Part shown: piece by piece, positions 18,688-28,538 of the stretch
Layout: each line of letters starts with the position of its first letter
Position numbering within the stretch: position 1 is the first letter of the stretch
Source of the DNA: Pseudomonadota bacterium
GTDB lineage: Bacteria > Pseudomonadota > Gammaproteobacteria > Acidiferrobacterales > Acidiferrobacteraceae
Reading direction: 5' to 3'
DNA: 40,088 bases
Assembly (NCBI GenBank): GCA_021784845.1
Contig: JAJYHH010000114.1
Span: 1 to 40,088, forward strand
Made by a program: the position numbers and the translations under genes
Notes under the pieces: model-generated
Seen by the model: the letters and a program-made list of their open reading frames with translations, nothing else
Databases searched by the model: none
Told to the model about the DNA's origin: nothing

Positions 18688-18835
18688 GAAGCCCCCTTTG
18701 TGAAGCCGCATTATATCGGAAATCCTGGGGGGGCCCGCAATGCGCAACCACACCCCCGGAAATCAAAGAAAAAGCAGACGGACGGCACAAGTCTTGCTAA
18801 GTTAGCGCACAGGGGGAGAGGTAAGAGGAGAGAGT

Positions 18836-19027
18836 ATGTATCCGAAGCTGGTTTATGAAAGCCTGCCATTTGCGTACTCCTTGGCCGCCTGGTTTAGCCT
18901 GCGCTCGCTGCCATGGCCCTATGCGTTGTTGCCATGCGGCGCATTTGGCGTGGCGGCGGCGCTTGTCGTCGTGCAGCGCTGGCACTATCGGCGGCAACTG
19001 CGCGAGGAGCCCGACGACTCACCATGA
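18836..19027 (+). CDS. Small predicted membrane protein (63 aa)
   Basis: Purine-rich RBS (AAGAGGAGAGAGT) before ATG; hydrophobic helix YALLPCGAFGVAAALVVV followed by a charged tail. Confidence 0.5.
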   Translation: MYPKLVYESLPFAYSLAAWFSLRSLPWPYALLPCGAFGVAAALVVVQRWHYRRQLREEPDDSP

Positions 19028-19504
19028 CGGGGCGTGTTGTGTCCACCACAGGCGGATCCTGAGGCCGGCGGCCGTCGCGTAACCGATTACCGCCGCGCGA
19101 ATGTGACCATGCGCGCCGACTATGACGGCCGTGGGCAGCATATTGGCCCCGTAGCGGCGCGCCAATGATCCATGCGGGTCGAGGATGACAGGTGTGTGCC
19201 AGTGATGCCGGCGGGCAAAGCGGGCCACCGCAGCCGGCGGCGAGCTGGTGGCGATGATCACCGTCGGGTAGTCGCGGGCAAGGGCCTGAATGGTGCCCTG
19301 GTCGGCACGGCAAAACGGGCACCAGCTGGCCCAGAAGTCGACCAGGACCACCTGTCCGCGGCCGAGAGCGGGCGCGTGGCCAAGCCACGCCGGTGGCAGC
19401 GCGGGAGCCATGGCGGGGATGTGGCGCGCGCGGTAGGCATTGACCGTAAAGACCAGGGCCGCCCCGATCAGCGCTTCGCCGAGGAGCCGGCGCAGCCGCA
19501 TCAA
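19019..19504 (-). CDS. TlpA/DsbE-like membrane-anchored thioredoxin-fold protein
   Basis: N-terminal hydrophobic anchor; VVLVDFWASWCPFCRADQGTIQALARDYPTVIIA ... LPTAVIVGAHGHIRAAVIG. Confidence 0.82.
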   Translation of the reverse strand: MMRLRRLLGEALIGAALVFTVNAYRARHIPAMAPALPPAWLGHAPALGRGQVVLVDFWASWCPFCRADQGTIQALARDYPTVIIATSSPPAAVARFARRHHWHTPVILDPHGSLARRYGANMLPTAVIVGAHGHIRAAVIGYATAAGLRIRLWWTQHAPSW

Positions 19505-20070
19505 AGCAAAGCGATGCCCAGCTGGTGCAGCGGCCCCACAACCAGGATATCGACCAGCTCGAAGACGATGACGACAATGATCGGAGAGAGGTCGATGCCG
19601 GAGATCAGCGGCAACAGGCGGCGCGCGGGCCGCATGAAGGGTTCGGTCAGGTGGACCGTGAGGTCGGTCAGCGGGTGCTCGCCGTAGGGGTTGATCCAGC
19701 CGAGCAGTACGCGCACGAAGATCGCCCCGATCAGGACGTAGAGGGTCATGCGGATGAGATCGGCAAAGCTCAGTATGAGCAGGCCCGCCGGATGGGGTAC
19801 CGCACCCTGTACCAGTGCGTCGAGAGCGATCTTTAGCGCTTCGAGCATCAACAGCAGCACGGCCGACGCCAGATCGATACCCATGAATCCGGGAACGAGC
19901 CGCCTAAGCGGCAGAAGCGGCGCGTTCGTCAGCCGTACGACGAACTGGGAAAACGGATTGTAGAAGTCGGCATGGGTCAACTGCAGGAGGAAGCGCAGCA
20001 AGACCAGAAAAATATAGAGCCCAAACAGGGTTTCGATCAGAAACGCCAGCGCCTGACTGAGATAGCTCAT
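19501..20070 (-). CDS. YggT family membrane protein
   Basis: Duplicated hydrophobic units (RFLLQLTHADFYNPFSQFVVRLTNAPLLPLRRLVP; VLLGWINPYGEHPLTDLTVHLTEPFMRPARRLLP). Confidence 0.92.
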   Translation of the reverse strand: MSYLSQALAFLIETLFGLYIFLVLLRFLLQLTHADFYNPFSQFVVRLTNAPLLPLRRLVPGFMGIDLASAVLLLMLEALKIALDALVQGAVPHPAGLLILSFADLIRMTLYVLIGAIFVRVLLGWINPYGEHPLTDLTVHLTEPFMRPARRLLPLISGIDLSPIIVVIVFELVDILVVGPLHQLGIALL

Positions 20071-20885
20071 AGGCCGCCCAGTTCCCGGCCGAGCTCGGCG
20101 GCTCGCACCCGGGCCGCTTCCACCGCCGTGGCGAACATCGTCATGATTCCCTGGTCCATGAAAGACTGTATGGCGCGTTCCGTGGTTCCATTAGGGGAGG
20201 TGACCTGACGGCGCAAAGCCGCCGGCGATTCCGTTCCGGTGCCGGCCATGCGTGCCGCCCCGAGAGCGGTTGCCGTTGCCAGTTCGACCGCGAGGGGCTC
20301 TGGCAGGCCGGCCCGGACAGCGGCCGCCGCCAGTGCCTCGATCACCAGGAAAAAATAGGCCGGCCCGCTGCCTGATACCGCGGTGGCCGCATCCATGAGG
20401 TCCTCGTCGTCCACCCACCAGAGTGCCGATACCGGTCGCAGCAGCGCCTCTACCTGGGCGCGGTCGCCGGCACTGATGTCGGGCGGCGCATACAGCACGG
20501 TCGCGCCCGCCCCGATCAGAGCGGGCGTGTTGGGCATGGCGCGTGCCACCCGGTCGCTGCCAAGCCAGTGGCGCAGGGCGTCTGTGCGGATCCCGGCTGC
20601 CACCGAAACGATGAGAGGGTGACGGGCGGCGACATCGCCGGTGATCTCGCGGGCCAGCGCTGCGATGTGCTGGGGTTTGACCGCCAGCACCAAAACATTC
20701 GCCCAGGCGACGAGTTCCGCCAGGGTTTCTGCCACAGTGAGTCCCTGTTGGGTGGCGCGCTGCCGGGCCTCGCCGGAGTGATCATAGACGAGCGCGTGCG
20801 GCCCCCCGGGGGTCGCCCCAAGGCCTGCCGCGAGCGCGCGCCCCATGTTGCCTGCGCCGATGATGCCAATGGTCATGTTCTGCAT
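20067..20885 (-). CDS. proC: Pyrroline-5-carboxylate reductase
   Basis: TIGIIGAGNMGRALAAGL ... RAMPNTPALIGAGATVLY ... AVSGSGPAYFFLVIEAL. Confidence 0.95.
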   Translation of the reverse strand: MQNMTIGIIGAGNMGRALAAGLGATPGGPHALVYDHSGEARQRATQQGLTVAETLAELVAWANVLVLAVKPQHIAALAREITGDVAARHPLIVSVAAGIRTDALRHWLGSDRVARAMPNTPALIGAGATVLYAPPDISAGDRAQVEALLRPVSALWWVDDEDLMDAATAVSGSGPAYFFLVIEALAAAAVRAGLPEPLAVELATATALGAARMAGTGTESPAALRRQVTSPNGTTERAIQSFMDQGIMTMFATAVEAARVRAAELGRELGGL

Positions 20886-20933
20886 ACGAGCGCTCTAGTG
20901 TAAGGCGCGGCGGCCGGGAGTGAAAGGGCAGCC

Positions 20934-20961
20934 TTGTCTCGGCGGTTGTGCCCGTTATACT
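20934..20961 (+). promoter_or_regulatory. Possible sigma70-type promoter of pilT
   Basis: TTGTCT - 16 nt - TATACT, about 30 nt upstream of the pilT ATG. Confidence 0.4.
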
Positions 20962-20991
20962 TCATGTAGCCCTCTCTCTTGCGAGCCACAC

Positions 20992-22080
20992 ATGGATATC
21001 GCCGAATTACTCGCCTTTGCCTTCAAGCAGAATGCCTCCGATCTGCACTTGTCCTCCGGTTTGCCGCCCCTGATCCGCGTTGACGGCGACGTCAAGCGCA
21101 TCAACGTAGATCCCCTGGACGAGCGGCTCGTCCATAATATGGTCTACGACATCATGAATGATAAGCAGCAAAAGGAGTATGAAGAGCGGCTTGAATGCGA
21201 CTTCTCCTTTGATCTGCCGAACATTGCCCGGTTTCGTGTCAACGCCTTCAACCAGAATCGCGGACCGGCGGCCGTATTCCGTACCATTCCGTCCAAGGTC
21301 CTGACGCTCGAGCAGCTGAACGCGCCGGCGATCTTCAAGCAGATTGCCGACCAGCCGCGTGGCATCGTTCTCGTCACCGGACCGACCGGTTCGGGCAAAT
21401 CGACCACACTCGCGGCGATGATCAATCACATCAACGAGGCGCGTCACGAGCATATCCTGACGATCGAGGACCCGATCGAGTTCGTGCATACGAGCAAGAA
21501 CTGCCTCATCAATCAGCGTGAAGTCAAGCGCGATACGCTCAGTTTCGAGAACGCGCTGCGATCGGCGCTACGCGAAGATCCGGACGTGGTGCTCGTGGGC
21601 GAACTGCGTGATCTGGAAACGATCCGGCTGGCGCTGACGGCGGCAGAGACCGGTCACCTGGTGTTTGGTACTTTGCATACCAGTTCGGCCGCGAAGACCA
21701 TCGACCGCGTGGTCGATGTGTTCCCGGCTGCTGAAAAGGAGATGGTGCGGGCCATGCTGTCGGAGTCGCTGCGCGCCGTTGTGGCACAGACGCTGCTGAA
21801 AAAGACAGGGGGCGGGCGCGTGGCGGCCCACGAGATCATGATCGGTACGCCGGCCATCCGCAACCTGATCCGCGAAAACAAGATTCCGCAGATGTATTCG
21901 GCCATCCAGACAAGCCAGTCCGTCGGCATGCAGACCCTCGACCAGTGTCTGCTCGAACTGGTGCGCAACCGCGTGATCTCGGTCGAGGAAGCGCGCGGCA
22001 AGGCTGCCAACAAGGAGTCTTTCACTACCCAAGCCCAGGCAGCGGGTGCAACAGCGGGCGCGGCGGCGGGCCGGAGGTAG
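20992..22080 (+). CDS. pilT: Type IV pilus retraction ATPase PilT
   Basis: MDIAELLAFAFKQNASDLHLSSGLPPLIRVDGDVKRI, GPTGSGKSTTLAAMI, VLVGELRDLETIRLALTAAETGHLVFGTLHTSSAAKTIDRVVDVFP. Confidence 0.97.
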   Translation: MDIAELLAFAFKQNASDLHLSSGLPPLIRVDGDVKRINVDPLDERLVHNMVYDIMNDKQQKEYEERLECDFSFDLPNIARFRVNAFNQNRGPAAVFRTIPSKVLTLEQLNAPAIFKQIADQPRGIVLVTGPTGSGKSTTLAAMINHINEARHEHILTIEDPIEFVHTSKNCLINQREVKRDTLSFENALRSALREDPDVVLVGELRDLETIRLALTAAETGHLVFGTLHTSSAAKTIDRVVDVFPAAEKEMVRAMLSESLRAVVAQTLLKKTGGGRVAAHEIMIGTPAIRNLIRENKIPQMYSAIQTSQSVGMQTLDQCLLELVRNRVISVEEARGKAANKESFTTQAQAAGATAGAAAGRR

Positions 22081-22083
22081 GGC

Positions 22084-23196
22084 ATGGGCTTCCTGGATCT
22101 GTTGCGATTGATGGCGGAGAAGAACGCTTCCGACCTGTATGTCACCGCCGGTGTGGCCCCCAGCCTGCGCATTGATGGCAAGATGACGCCTGTCAGTCGT
22201 CAGGCGCTGACCGCGGAGCAGTCGCGCCAGTTCGTCTATAGCATCATGAACGAGGAGCAGCGCGCGGAGTTCGAGGAGACGAACGAATGCAATTTCGCCA
22301 TCAGTCCGCAAAACGTGGGGCGCTTCCGTGTCAATGTCTTCCGGCAGCAGCAGCGCGTGGGCATGGTACTGCGCAAGATCGAGACGCGCATTCCGCATTT
22401 TGAAGAGCTCAATCTGCCGCCCATTCTGAAGGACATTGCGCTGACCAAGCGGGGTCTGGTGATCTTCGTCGGCGCCACGGGATCGGGCAAGTCGACGTCA
22501 CTGGCGGCCATGGTGGGCTATCGCAACGAATATTCAAACGGCCACATCATCACCATTGAAGATCCGATCGAATTCGTGCACGAACACAAGAACTGCATCA
22601 TCACGCAGCGCGAGGTGGGCGTCGACACGGATTCGTTTGAAACCGCCCTGAAGAATACTCTGCGCCAGGCGCCGGATGTGATCCTGATCGGCGAAGTGCG
22701 AAGCCGCGAAACCATGGATTATGCGATCGCCTTCGCCGAGACCGGGCATCTGTGCCTGACGACCCTGCATGCCAACAGTGCCAACCAGGCCCTTGATCGC
22801 ATCATCAATTTCTTCCCGGAAGACCGCCGCGGGCAGCTGCTCATGGATTTGTCGCTGAATCTGAAGGCGGTGATCTCGCAGCGCCTCATTCCGCGCAAAG
22901 ACAAGAAAGGGCGGGCGGCCGCCGTCGAGGTCATGCTGAACAGCCCCCTGATTGCCGACCTGATCCTGAAGGGCGAAATTCATGGCATCAAGGAACTGAT
23001 GGCGAAATCGACCGACGCCGGGATGCAGACCTTCGATCAGGCGCTGTTTGCGTTGTACGAAAGCGGCGCGATCGATTACGATGAGGCGATGCGCAACGCG
23101 GATTCGCAAAATGATCTGCGCCTGCGCATCAAGCTGCATGGCAAGGATGCCAAAGAGGGTGCGCTCGGGGAATCGCTGCGCAATATCACGTTCTGA
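22084..23196 (+). CDS. pilU: PilT-like ATPase PilU
   Basis: ASDLYVTAGVAPSLRIDGKMTPV, GATGSGKSTSLAAMVGYRN, ILIGEVRSRETMDYAIAFAETGHLCLTTLHANSANQALDRIINFFP. Confidence 0.96.
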   Translation: MGFLDLLRLMAEKNASDLYVTAGVAPSLRIDGKMTPVSRQALTAEQSRQFVYSIMNEEQRAEFEETNECNFAISPQNVGRFRVNVFRQQQRVGMVLRKIETRIPHFEELNLPPILKDIALTKRGLVIFVGATGSGKSTSLAAMVGYRNEYSNGHIITIEDPIEFVHEHKNCIITQREVGVDTDSFETALKNTLRQAPDVILIGEVRSRETMDYAIAFAETGHLCLTTLHANSANQALDRIINFFPEDRRGQLLMDLSLNLKAVISQRLIPRKDKKGRAAAVEVMLNSPLIADLILKGEIHGIKELMAKSTDAGMQTFDQALFALYESGAIDYDEAMRNADSQNDLRLRIKLHGKDAKEGALGESLRNITF

Positions 23197-23350
23197 TGGG
23201 GAGAGCCTCCCCTCGTCGCCATCCCCACTTGTTTTTTCATGCCAGTTTGTACGAGCCGCCAGGCACCAGGCCAAGGGAAGCCCGGGCGGGCAGCCCGGGT
23301 CCGGATGGCATTGTGTGTCAGGCGGTCGTGGCTTAGGTTTAGGGGTGCTC

Positions 23351-24157
23351 GTGTCCGAGATGCGCAATCGACCGATCGGTGTCTTTGATTCGGGGATAGG
23401 TGGCCTGACGGTGGTCCGCGCCCTGATGGAGGCGCTCCCGCAGGAACAGATCGTCTATTTCGGGGATACGGCGCGTGTGCCCTATGGCGTCAAATCATCG
23501 GCTACCGTGGCAGGCTATGCTGCGCAGATCACGGACTTTCTGCTGAAGCGGGATGTGAAAATGCTCGTGGTTGCCTGTAATACCATGGCGGCCGTGGCCT
23601 TGAATGTCATCGTCGACATGTCCCCTGTGCCGGTCATCAATGTCCTCGATGCTGGTGCTGCGGCAGCGGCCCGGGCAAGCCGCAATGGCCGCGTCGGCGT
23701 GCTCGCCACGCTCACAACCGTCCATTCGGGGGCCTATGTCCGCGCACTCGAATGCTATCGGCAGGATCTTGCGATCGTGTCGCAGGCCTGTCCATTGTTC
23801 GTGCCCCTGGTGGAGGAGGGGTGGGTGGATCATCCGGTCACGACGCTCACGGCGCGGGAGTATCTGACGCCCATGCTGGCAGCCGAAGTCGATACCATCG
23901 TCCTTGGCTGCACCCACTATCCTTTGCTGCGGCCGGTACTGGCGCGGCTCGCGGGCGACGAGGTGGCGCTGGTTGATTCGGCGTCGACGACAGCGGCGCA
24001 GGTGGGCGCCATGCTGCGCGCCTCGGATCTTGCCTGCACGCAGGCGCGCGTCCCCCGCCACGAATTTCATGTCACGGATTTCCCGCAGCGATTCCGCGCG
24101 GTGGGTGAGCTCTGCCTCGGTCGCCCGCTTCCCGACGTGCATCTGGTGCATTGGTGA
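23351..24157 (+). CDS. murI: Glutamate racemase
   Basis: RPIGVFDSGIGGLTVVRALMEALPQEQIVYFGDTARVPYG, VVACNTMAAVAL, IVLGCTHYPLLRP. Start is GTG 23351 or ATG 23360. Confidence 0.94.
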   Translation: MSEMRNRPIGVFDSGIGGLTVVRALMEALPQEQIVYFGDTARVPYGVKSSATVAGYAAQITDFLLKRDVKMLVVACNTMAAVALNVIVDMSPVPVINVLDAGAAAAARASRNGRVGVLATLTTVHSGAYVRALECYRQDLAIVSQACPLFVPLVEEGWVDHPVTTLTAREYLTPMLAAEVDTIVLGCTHYPLLRPVLARLAGDEVALVDSASTTAAQVGAMLRASDLACTQARVPRHEFHVTDFPQRFRAVGELCLGRPLPDVHLVHW

Positions 24158-25215
24158 TGATGGCCCAACAGCTCATGCCGGCCTATCGCTGGTTCTGGCC
24201 CGGCAAAAGTCCGCTGCCCGACGCGCTGTGGGTCGTTGCCACCTCGGCGGCGGCGGCGCAGGCGCGGGATTTCCTGGAGGCGCTGCAGGCGCGCACGCCG
24301 GTTGGCCTGCTATTGCTCGATGATGCGCCCTACGCAGGGCCTGTGCCGTGGTTGCGTATGCCGCGCCTGGGTGCTGTGCGCATTGTGCGTCGTCTGCAGC
24401 CACGCCGCCTGGTGATGCTCGAAGACGATCCGCGTGCGCGCGCACTGGCGGCCGCCTGCCCGGAACGCGCGGTCTGGATCAACGGCGCGAGCTCCGACCT
24501 GCTCGCGCTTGGGCGCGTATTCGTTGCCAGCACGCTGCAGGAGACGCAGATCGGCGGCGGCGAACTGATGGGTGATCCGCTGGTGGCGCCGATCCCGGCC
24601 GTCACGGCGCCCACGACGGATTTTTGCGCGCGGTTTGGGGCGGTGCAGGCGGCAGGCCGCTGGATTTTGTATTTCGCCGCGACAACAGAGGGCGAAGAGC
24701 CGCTGGCCTATGGCGCCTTCCTGCAGATTGCGGCGATGAGCGGCGGGCTGCTTGCTCTGGCGCCCGCCGATCCGGCCCGTCACGAAGGTATCTATCGTGA
24801 GGCAATCAAGTATCACCTGCTCACCACCCGCCAGCGGCGCCTGATGACATCCGAAGTGCCCCCCAAAACCCGTGTTTACTACATTGAGGACGCCCCGGCG
24901 CGGCAGTCCATGTATGACTGCGCGGATCTGATCGTAGTGGGTGGCACCTTCTGCGGAGGCGCGGTGGACATGGGGGCTGCCCTCGCGGCCGCGCGCCCCC
25001 TGGTTATCGGTCCTCATCGGCAGGACCCTCTGGTCCGGGCGGCGGTGCGGGCGCGCCTCGTGGCAACGTGCGAAAGCGAGGCAGACCTGGCGGGCCAGTG
25101 CCGGAGTCTGCTCGGTGACGCCGATGCGCGGGCACAGTACGCACAGGCGATCCGCGCCTGGCTGCGCGAACAGCCGACGGCGCGTCAGCGTGTCCTGGAT
25201 GCGCTTACCGACTGA
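24151..25215 (+). CDS. WaaA/KdtA-like (3-deoxy-D-manno-octulosonic acid transferase-like) protein, divergent
   Basis: C-terminal half resembles WaaA: FAATTEGEEPLAYGAFLQ, LALAPADPARHEGIYREA, VYYIEDAPARQSMYDCADLIVVGGTFCGGAVDMGAALAAARPLVIGPHRQD. Overlaps murI. Confidence 0.55.
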   Translation: MVMMAQQLMPAYRWFWPGKSPLPDALWVVATSAAAAQARDFLEALQARTPVGLLLLDDAPYAGPVPWLRMPRLGAVRIVRRLQPRRLVMLEDDPRARALAAACPERAVWINGASSDLLALGRVFVASTLQETQIGGGELMGDPLVAPIPAVTAPTTDFCARFGAVQAAGRWILYFAATTEGEEPLAYGAFLQIAAMSGGLLALAPADPARHEGIYREAIKYHLLTTRQRRLMTSEVPPKTRVYYIEDAPARQSMYDCADLIVVGGTFCGGAVDMGAALAAARPLVIGPHRQDPLVRAAVRARLVATCESEADLAGQCRSLLGDADARAQYAQAIRAWLREQPTARQRVLDALTD

Positions 25216-26281
25216 GGTCAGACCGGCCGAGAATCTCGCCTAGCTGCTGGAGAAGAGTGTCGCATTGCGCGTCCGTGCCGACAGAGATGCGCAGATAGTG
25301 ATTGATGCGCGGCCTGGCAAAATGGCGCACGAGCACATGGCGCCGCCGCAGTTCGGCCTGGAGCTTTGCCGCATCCTGTCGGGGGTGCGTGGCGAACACG
25401 AAATTGGCCTCTGACGGGATGACCGCAAAGCCGAGCCCCTCAAGCCCTGCCGTCAGACGTGCGCGGCTTTCCATGACCTGACGGCGCATGCGTTCGAAAT
25501 AGTCTTCGTCTTCGATGGCCGCGGCTGCGCCTGCCAGCGCCAGACGGTCGAGCGGGTAGGAGTTGAAGCAGTCCTTGGCAACCCGCAGGGCTTCGATCAG
25601 ATGGCTGTCGCCAAAGGCAAACCCGACGCGCAGCCCGGCCAGCGCGCGGGATTTCGAGAGTGTCTGGATGACCAGAAGCTGCGGAAACTCCCGGATCCAC
25701 GCCACCACGCTGTCGGCACCGAAGTCGACGTACGCCTCATCGACAATGACTGCCGAGTCGGTGTTGTGTTCCAGCAGTTGGCGTAGCTCCGGCAATTCCA
25801 GTGCGCGTCCGGTCGGTGCATTGGGATGGGCCAGAACGATGCCGCCGTTGGCGCGCCGATAATCCTCGGCGTGGATGCGGAACTCCGCGTCCAGTGGCGG
25901 ATTGGTATAGGCGATGCCGTAGAGCTGGCAATAGACGGGATAGAAGCTGTAGGTGATGTCGGGAAACAGGATTGGCCGTGGCTGGCGCAGCAGGGCCAGG
26001 AAGGCGAGGGCCAGCACCTCATCAGAGCCATTGCCCACGAATATCTGGTCGACGTTCAGGCCATGGCGCCTGGCGAGCGCCTGCCGGAGGATCAGCCCCT
26101 CAGGGTCTGGGTACAGGCGCAGATCCGCATTGGCGGCGGCGCGAATCGCCGCCAGGGCCGCTGGCGAAGGCGCGTACGGGTTTTCGTTGGTGTTGAGCTT
26201 GATTAGGCCGGGTACGGCCAGTTGTTCGCCGGCCGTATACGGGTGCAGATCCTGAAAGGCGGGACTCCAGAATTTGTTCAT
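25205..26281 (-). CDS. hisC: Histidinol-phosphate aminotransferase
   Basis: LIKLNTNENPYAPSP, VIVDEAYVDFGADSVV, QTLSKSRALAGLRVGFAFGDSHLIEAL. Confidence 0.93.
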   Translation of the reverse strand: MNKFWSPAFQDLHPYTAGEQLAVPGLIKLNTNENPYAPSPAALAAIRAAANADLRLYPDPEGLILRQALARRHGLNVDQIFVGNGSDEVLALAFLALLRQPRPILFPDITYSFYPVYCQLYGIAYTNPPLDAEFRIHAEDYRRANGGIVLAHPNAPTGRALELPELRQLLEHNTDSAVIVDEAYVDFGADSVVAWIREFPQLLVIQTLSKSRALAGLRVGFAFGDSHLIEALRVAKDCFNSYPLDRLALAGAAAAIEDEDYFERMRRQVMESRARLTAGLEGLGFAVIPSEANFVFATHPRQDAAKLQAELRRRHVLVRHFARPRINHYLRISVGTDAQCDTLLQQLGEILGRSDLSR

Positions 26282-27567
26282 GTCCGCGGACTCCCCGGCA
26301 GACTGCGGCCCTGGTGACGGATCTCGCCGTCGACCAGGGTCAGAACCACGCGTCCGCGTAGCGTCTGGCCAAGAAAGGGCGTGTTGAGGCCCTGGCTTTT
26401 CCAGGTCTGCGCGCAGGGTATCCATTCTTCATCGGGATCGAAGACGCACAGATCCGCCACGGCGCCGGCGGCAAGGCCCCGGTTTGGAAGACCCAGAATG
26501 GCAGCCGGTCCCGCCGTGATCCGGTGCAGGGCGGAGGCTATCGGCAGAATGCCGTCTGTGGCGAGCTGCAGGGTCAACGGCAGCAGTGTTTCGAGAGCGC
26601 TGATGCCCGGTTCGGAATCGCTGAAGACCACCTGTTTCGCGTCGGATTCGTGCGGCTGATGATCCGAGCAGATGGCTCCCAGGGTGCCGTCTCGAACCGC
26701 TTCGCGCAGCGCAGCGCGGTCGGCGGCCCCACGCAGCGGCGGTCGCACATGGCAGTGTGTGTCAAAAAAACCGATATCCTCGTCTATCAGATGGAGCTGG
26801 TGCGCGGCTGTATCCGCCGTTACGGGCACACCGCGCGCCTGCGCCTCGCGCAAAAGCGGCAAGGATCGCGCCGCCGACAGACCCATCATGTGCGCGCGCA
26901 CACCCGTCTGTTCGATCAGCATCAGATCACGCGCAAGCGCGATGGTTTCGGCTGTTGCTGGTATCCCGGCAAGGCCGAGCCTCGTGGCCACTTCGCCTTC
27001 GTGCACCACGCCCTGCTCGGCAAGCCAGGGATCTTCCGGCTGCAGGAAGACCGTGATGCCAAGGCCTGCTGCGTATTCGAGCGCGTGGCGAAGCACGCCT
27101 GTATCCTTTATCGGCCGCCGGCCGTTGGTAACCCCCCCACAGCCGGCCCGCATCAATGCCGCCATGTCCGCGAGGGTCGTTCCGCAAAGACCCTTCGTGA
27201 GTGCGCCAAGCGGCACCACGCGGGCCCCCCCAAGCACCCGTGCCCGGTCATTCAGCCATTGCGCGGAAGCCGGGGTATCGATGGGGGGATCTGTATCGGG
27301 CGGACAGCAGAACGTGGTGATTCCACCAGCGAGCGCGGCGGCCGTTTCGCTCCTGAGCGTGGCCTTGTGTTCCGCGCCAGGTTCGCGTGCCCGCGCGCGC
27401 AGATCGATCAGTCCGGGGCAGACGACAAGGCCGCTGACGTCGATGACGCAATCTACAGCCTGCCCCACGTCACGGACGATTCGTCCGTCGCAGATGATCA
27501 GACTGGCTGTTTCATCACGGCCATTGACGGGATCGATGAGGCGACCATCCTTCAGGCATACGCTCAC
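26278..27567 (-). CDS. Dihydroorotase-like protein (PyrC', likely non-catalytic)
   Basis: DHOase fold signatures ([61 protein letters not shown]), but the HxH of GLIDLHxHxREPG is replaced by R-A-R. Directly follows pyrB. Confidence 0.9.
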   Translation of the reverse strand: MSVCLKDGRLIDPVNGRDETASLIICDGRIVRDVGQAVDCVIDVSGLVVCPGLIDLRARAREPGAEHKATLRSETAAALAGGITTFCCPPDTDPPIDTPASAQWLNDRARVLGGARVVPLGALTKGLCGTTLADMAALMRAGCGGVTNGRRPIKDTGVLRHALEYAAGLGITVFLQPEDPWLAEQGVVHEGEVATRLGLAGIPATAETIALARDLMLIEQTGVRAHMMGLSAARSLPLLREAQARGVPVTADTAAHQLHLIDEDIGFFDTHCHVRPPLRGAADRAALREAVRDGTLGAICSDHQPHESDAKQVVFSDSEPGISALETLLPLTLQLATDGILPIASALHRITAGPAAILGLPNRGLAAGAVADLCVFDPDEEWIPCAQTWKSQGLNTPFLGQTLRGRVVLTLVDGEIRHQGRSLPGSPRT

Positions 27568-28538
27568 GGTGTTTTTGGCTCCGATGCAGTAGCGCCGGCC
27601 AGACGGGCAAGAATCGCCATGCGCACGGCGATGCCGTTTGTCACCTGCGGCAGAATCACCGATTGCGGGCCATCCGCGACCGATGAGTCGATTTCGATTC
27701 CCCTGTTCATGGGGCCTGGGTGCATGACGATGGCGTCCGGTTGCGCCTGGCGCAGCCGGACCGGTGTCAGTCCGTACAAGTCGAAGTATTCGCGCGCGCT
27801 CGGAATGAGTGCGCTGTTCATTCGTTCGAGTTGCAGGCGCAACATGATGATCACGTCGACGCCGCGCAGTCCTTCGTCGAGATCGGTAAAAGCCCGAACC
27901 CCGAGCCGGTCCACCGCTGCCGGCAGGAGTGAACGGGGGCCGACCACACGCACTTCCTGTGCGCCAAGTGCCGCCAGGGCATGGATCTGCGATCGCGCCA
28001 CGCGTGAATGCAGGATGTCGCCCACAATGGCTACCTTGAGGCGGGCGAAGTCACCTTTGTAGCGGCGGATCGTAAACATGTCGAGCAGGGCCTGGGTGGG
28101 ATGGGCATGGCGTCCATCGCCGGCGTTTACGACATGCACATGGTCTGGCACCGAGCGGGCAATCAGATCAGCGGCGCCACTTAGCGGATGCCGGACAACG
28201 AAAAGATCGGTGTGCATCGCCTCGAGATTGCGCACGGTATCGAGCAGGCTTTCGCCCTTCTGGGTCGCCGAAACCGACGTATTGATATTGATGACATCGG
28301 CTGACAGCCGCTTCCCGGCGATCTCGAAGGTCGTGCGGGTGCGCGTGCTCGACTCGAAGAACAAATTGACGATGGTCTTGCCGCGCAGCAAGGGCACCTT
28401 CTTGATTTCGCGCTCGCCGACACTGATGAAGGATTCCGCCGTGTCGAGGATGCCGAGGATGGTGTCCGCCGACATGCCTTCCGTGCTCAGAAAATGACGG
28501 CGCCGCCCCTGGGCGTCGACCTGAATGTCTCCGATCAA
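27564..28538 (-). CDS. pyrB: Aspartate carbamoyltransferase catalytic subunit
   Basis: [56 protein letters not shown]. Confidence 0.96.
   Translation of the reverse strand: MIGDIQVDAQGRRRHFLSTEGMSADTILGILDTAESFISVGEREIKKVPLLRGKTIVNLFFESSTRTRTTFEIAGKRLSADVININTSVSATQKGESLLDTVRNLEAMHTDLFVVRHPLSGAADLIARSVPDHVHVVNAGDGRHAHPTQALLDMFTIRRYKGDFARLKVAIVGDILHSRVARSQIHALAALGAQEVRVVGPRSLLPAAVDRLGVRAFTDLDEGLRGVDVIIMLRLQLERMNSALIPSAREYFDLYGLTPVRLRQAQPDAIVMHPGPMNRGIEIDSSVADGPQSVILPQVTNGIAVRMAILARLAGATASEPKTP

Noticed and set aside
18265-18858. Plus-strand ORF starting MVMLAITVIMIAAAIVAMILMSG, which looks like a membrane helix
   Set aside because: The apparent helix is the antisense of the His-rich thioredoxin tail; the rest has no support.
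23198-23212. GGGGAG-AGC-CTCCCC hairpin after pilU
   Set aside because: Short stem and no adjacent T-run (T-tract about 20 nt later); weak as a terminator.
26524-28062. 512-aa plus-strand ORF antisense to pyrC' and pyrB
   Set aside because: Shadow ORF; the opposite strand encodes recognisable pyrimidine enzymes.
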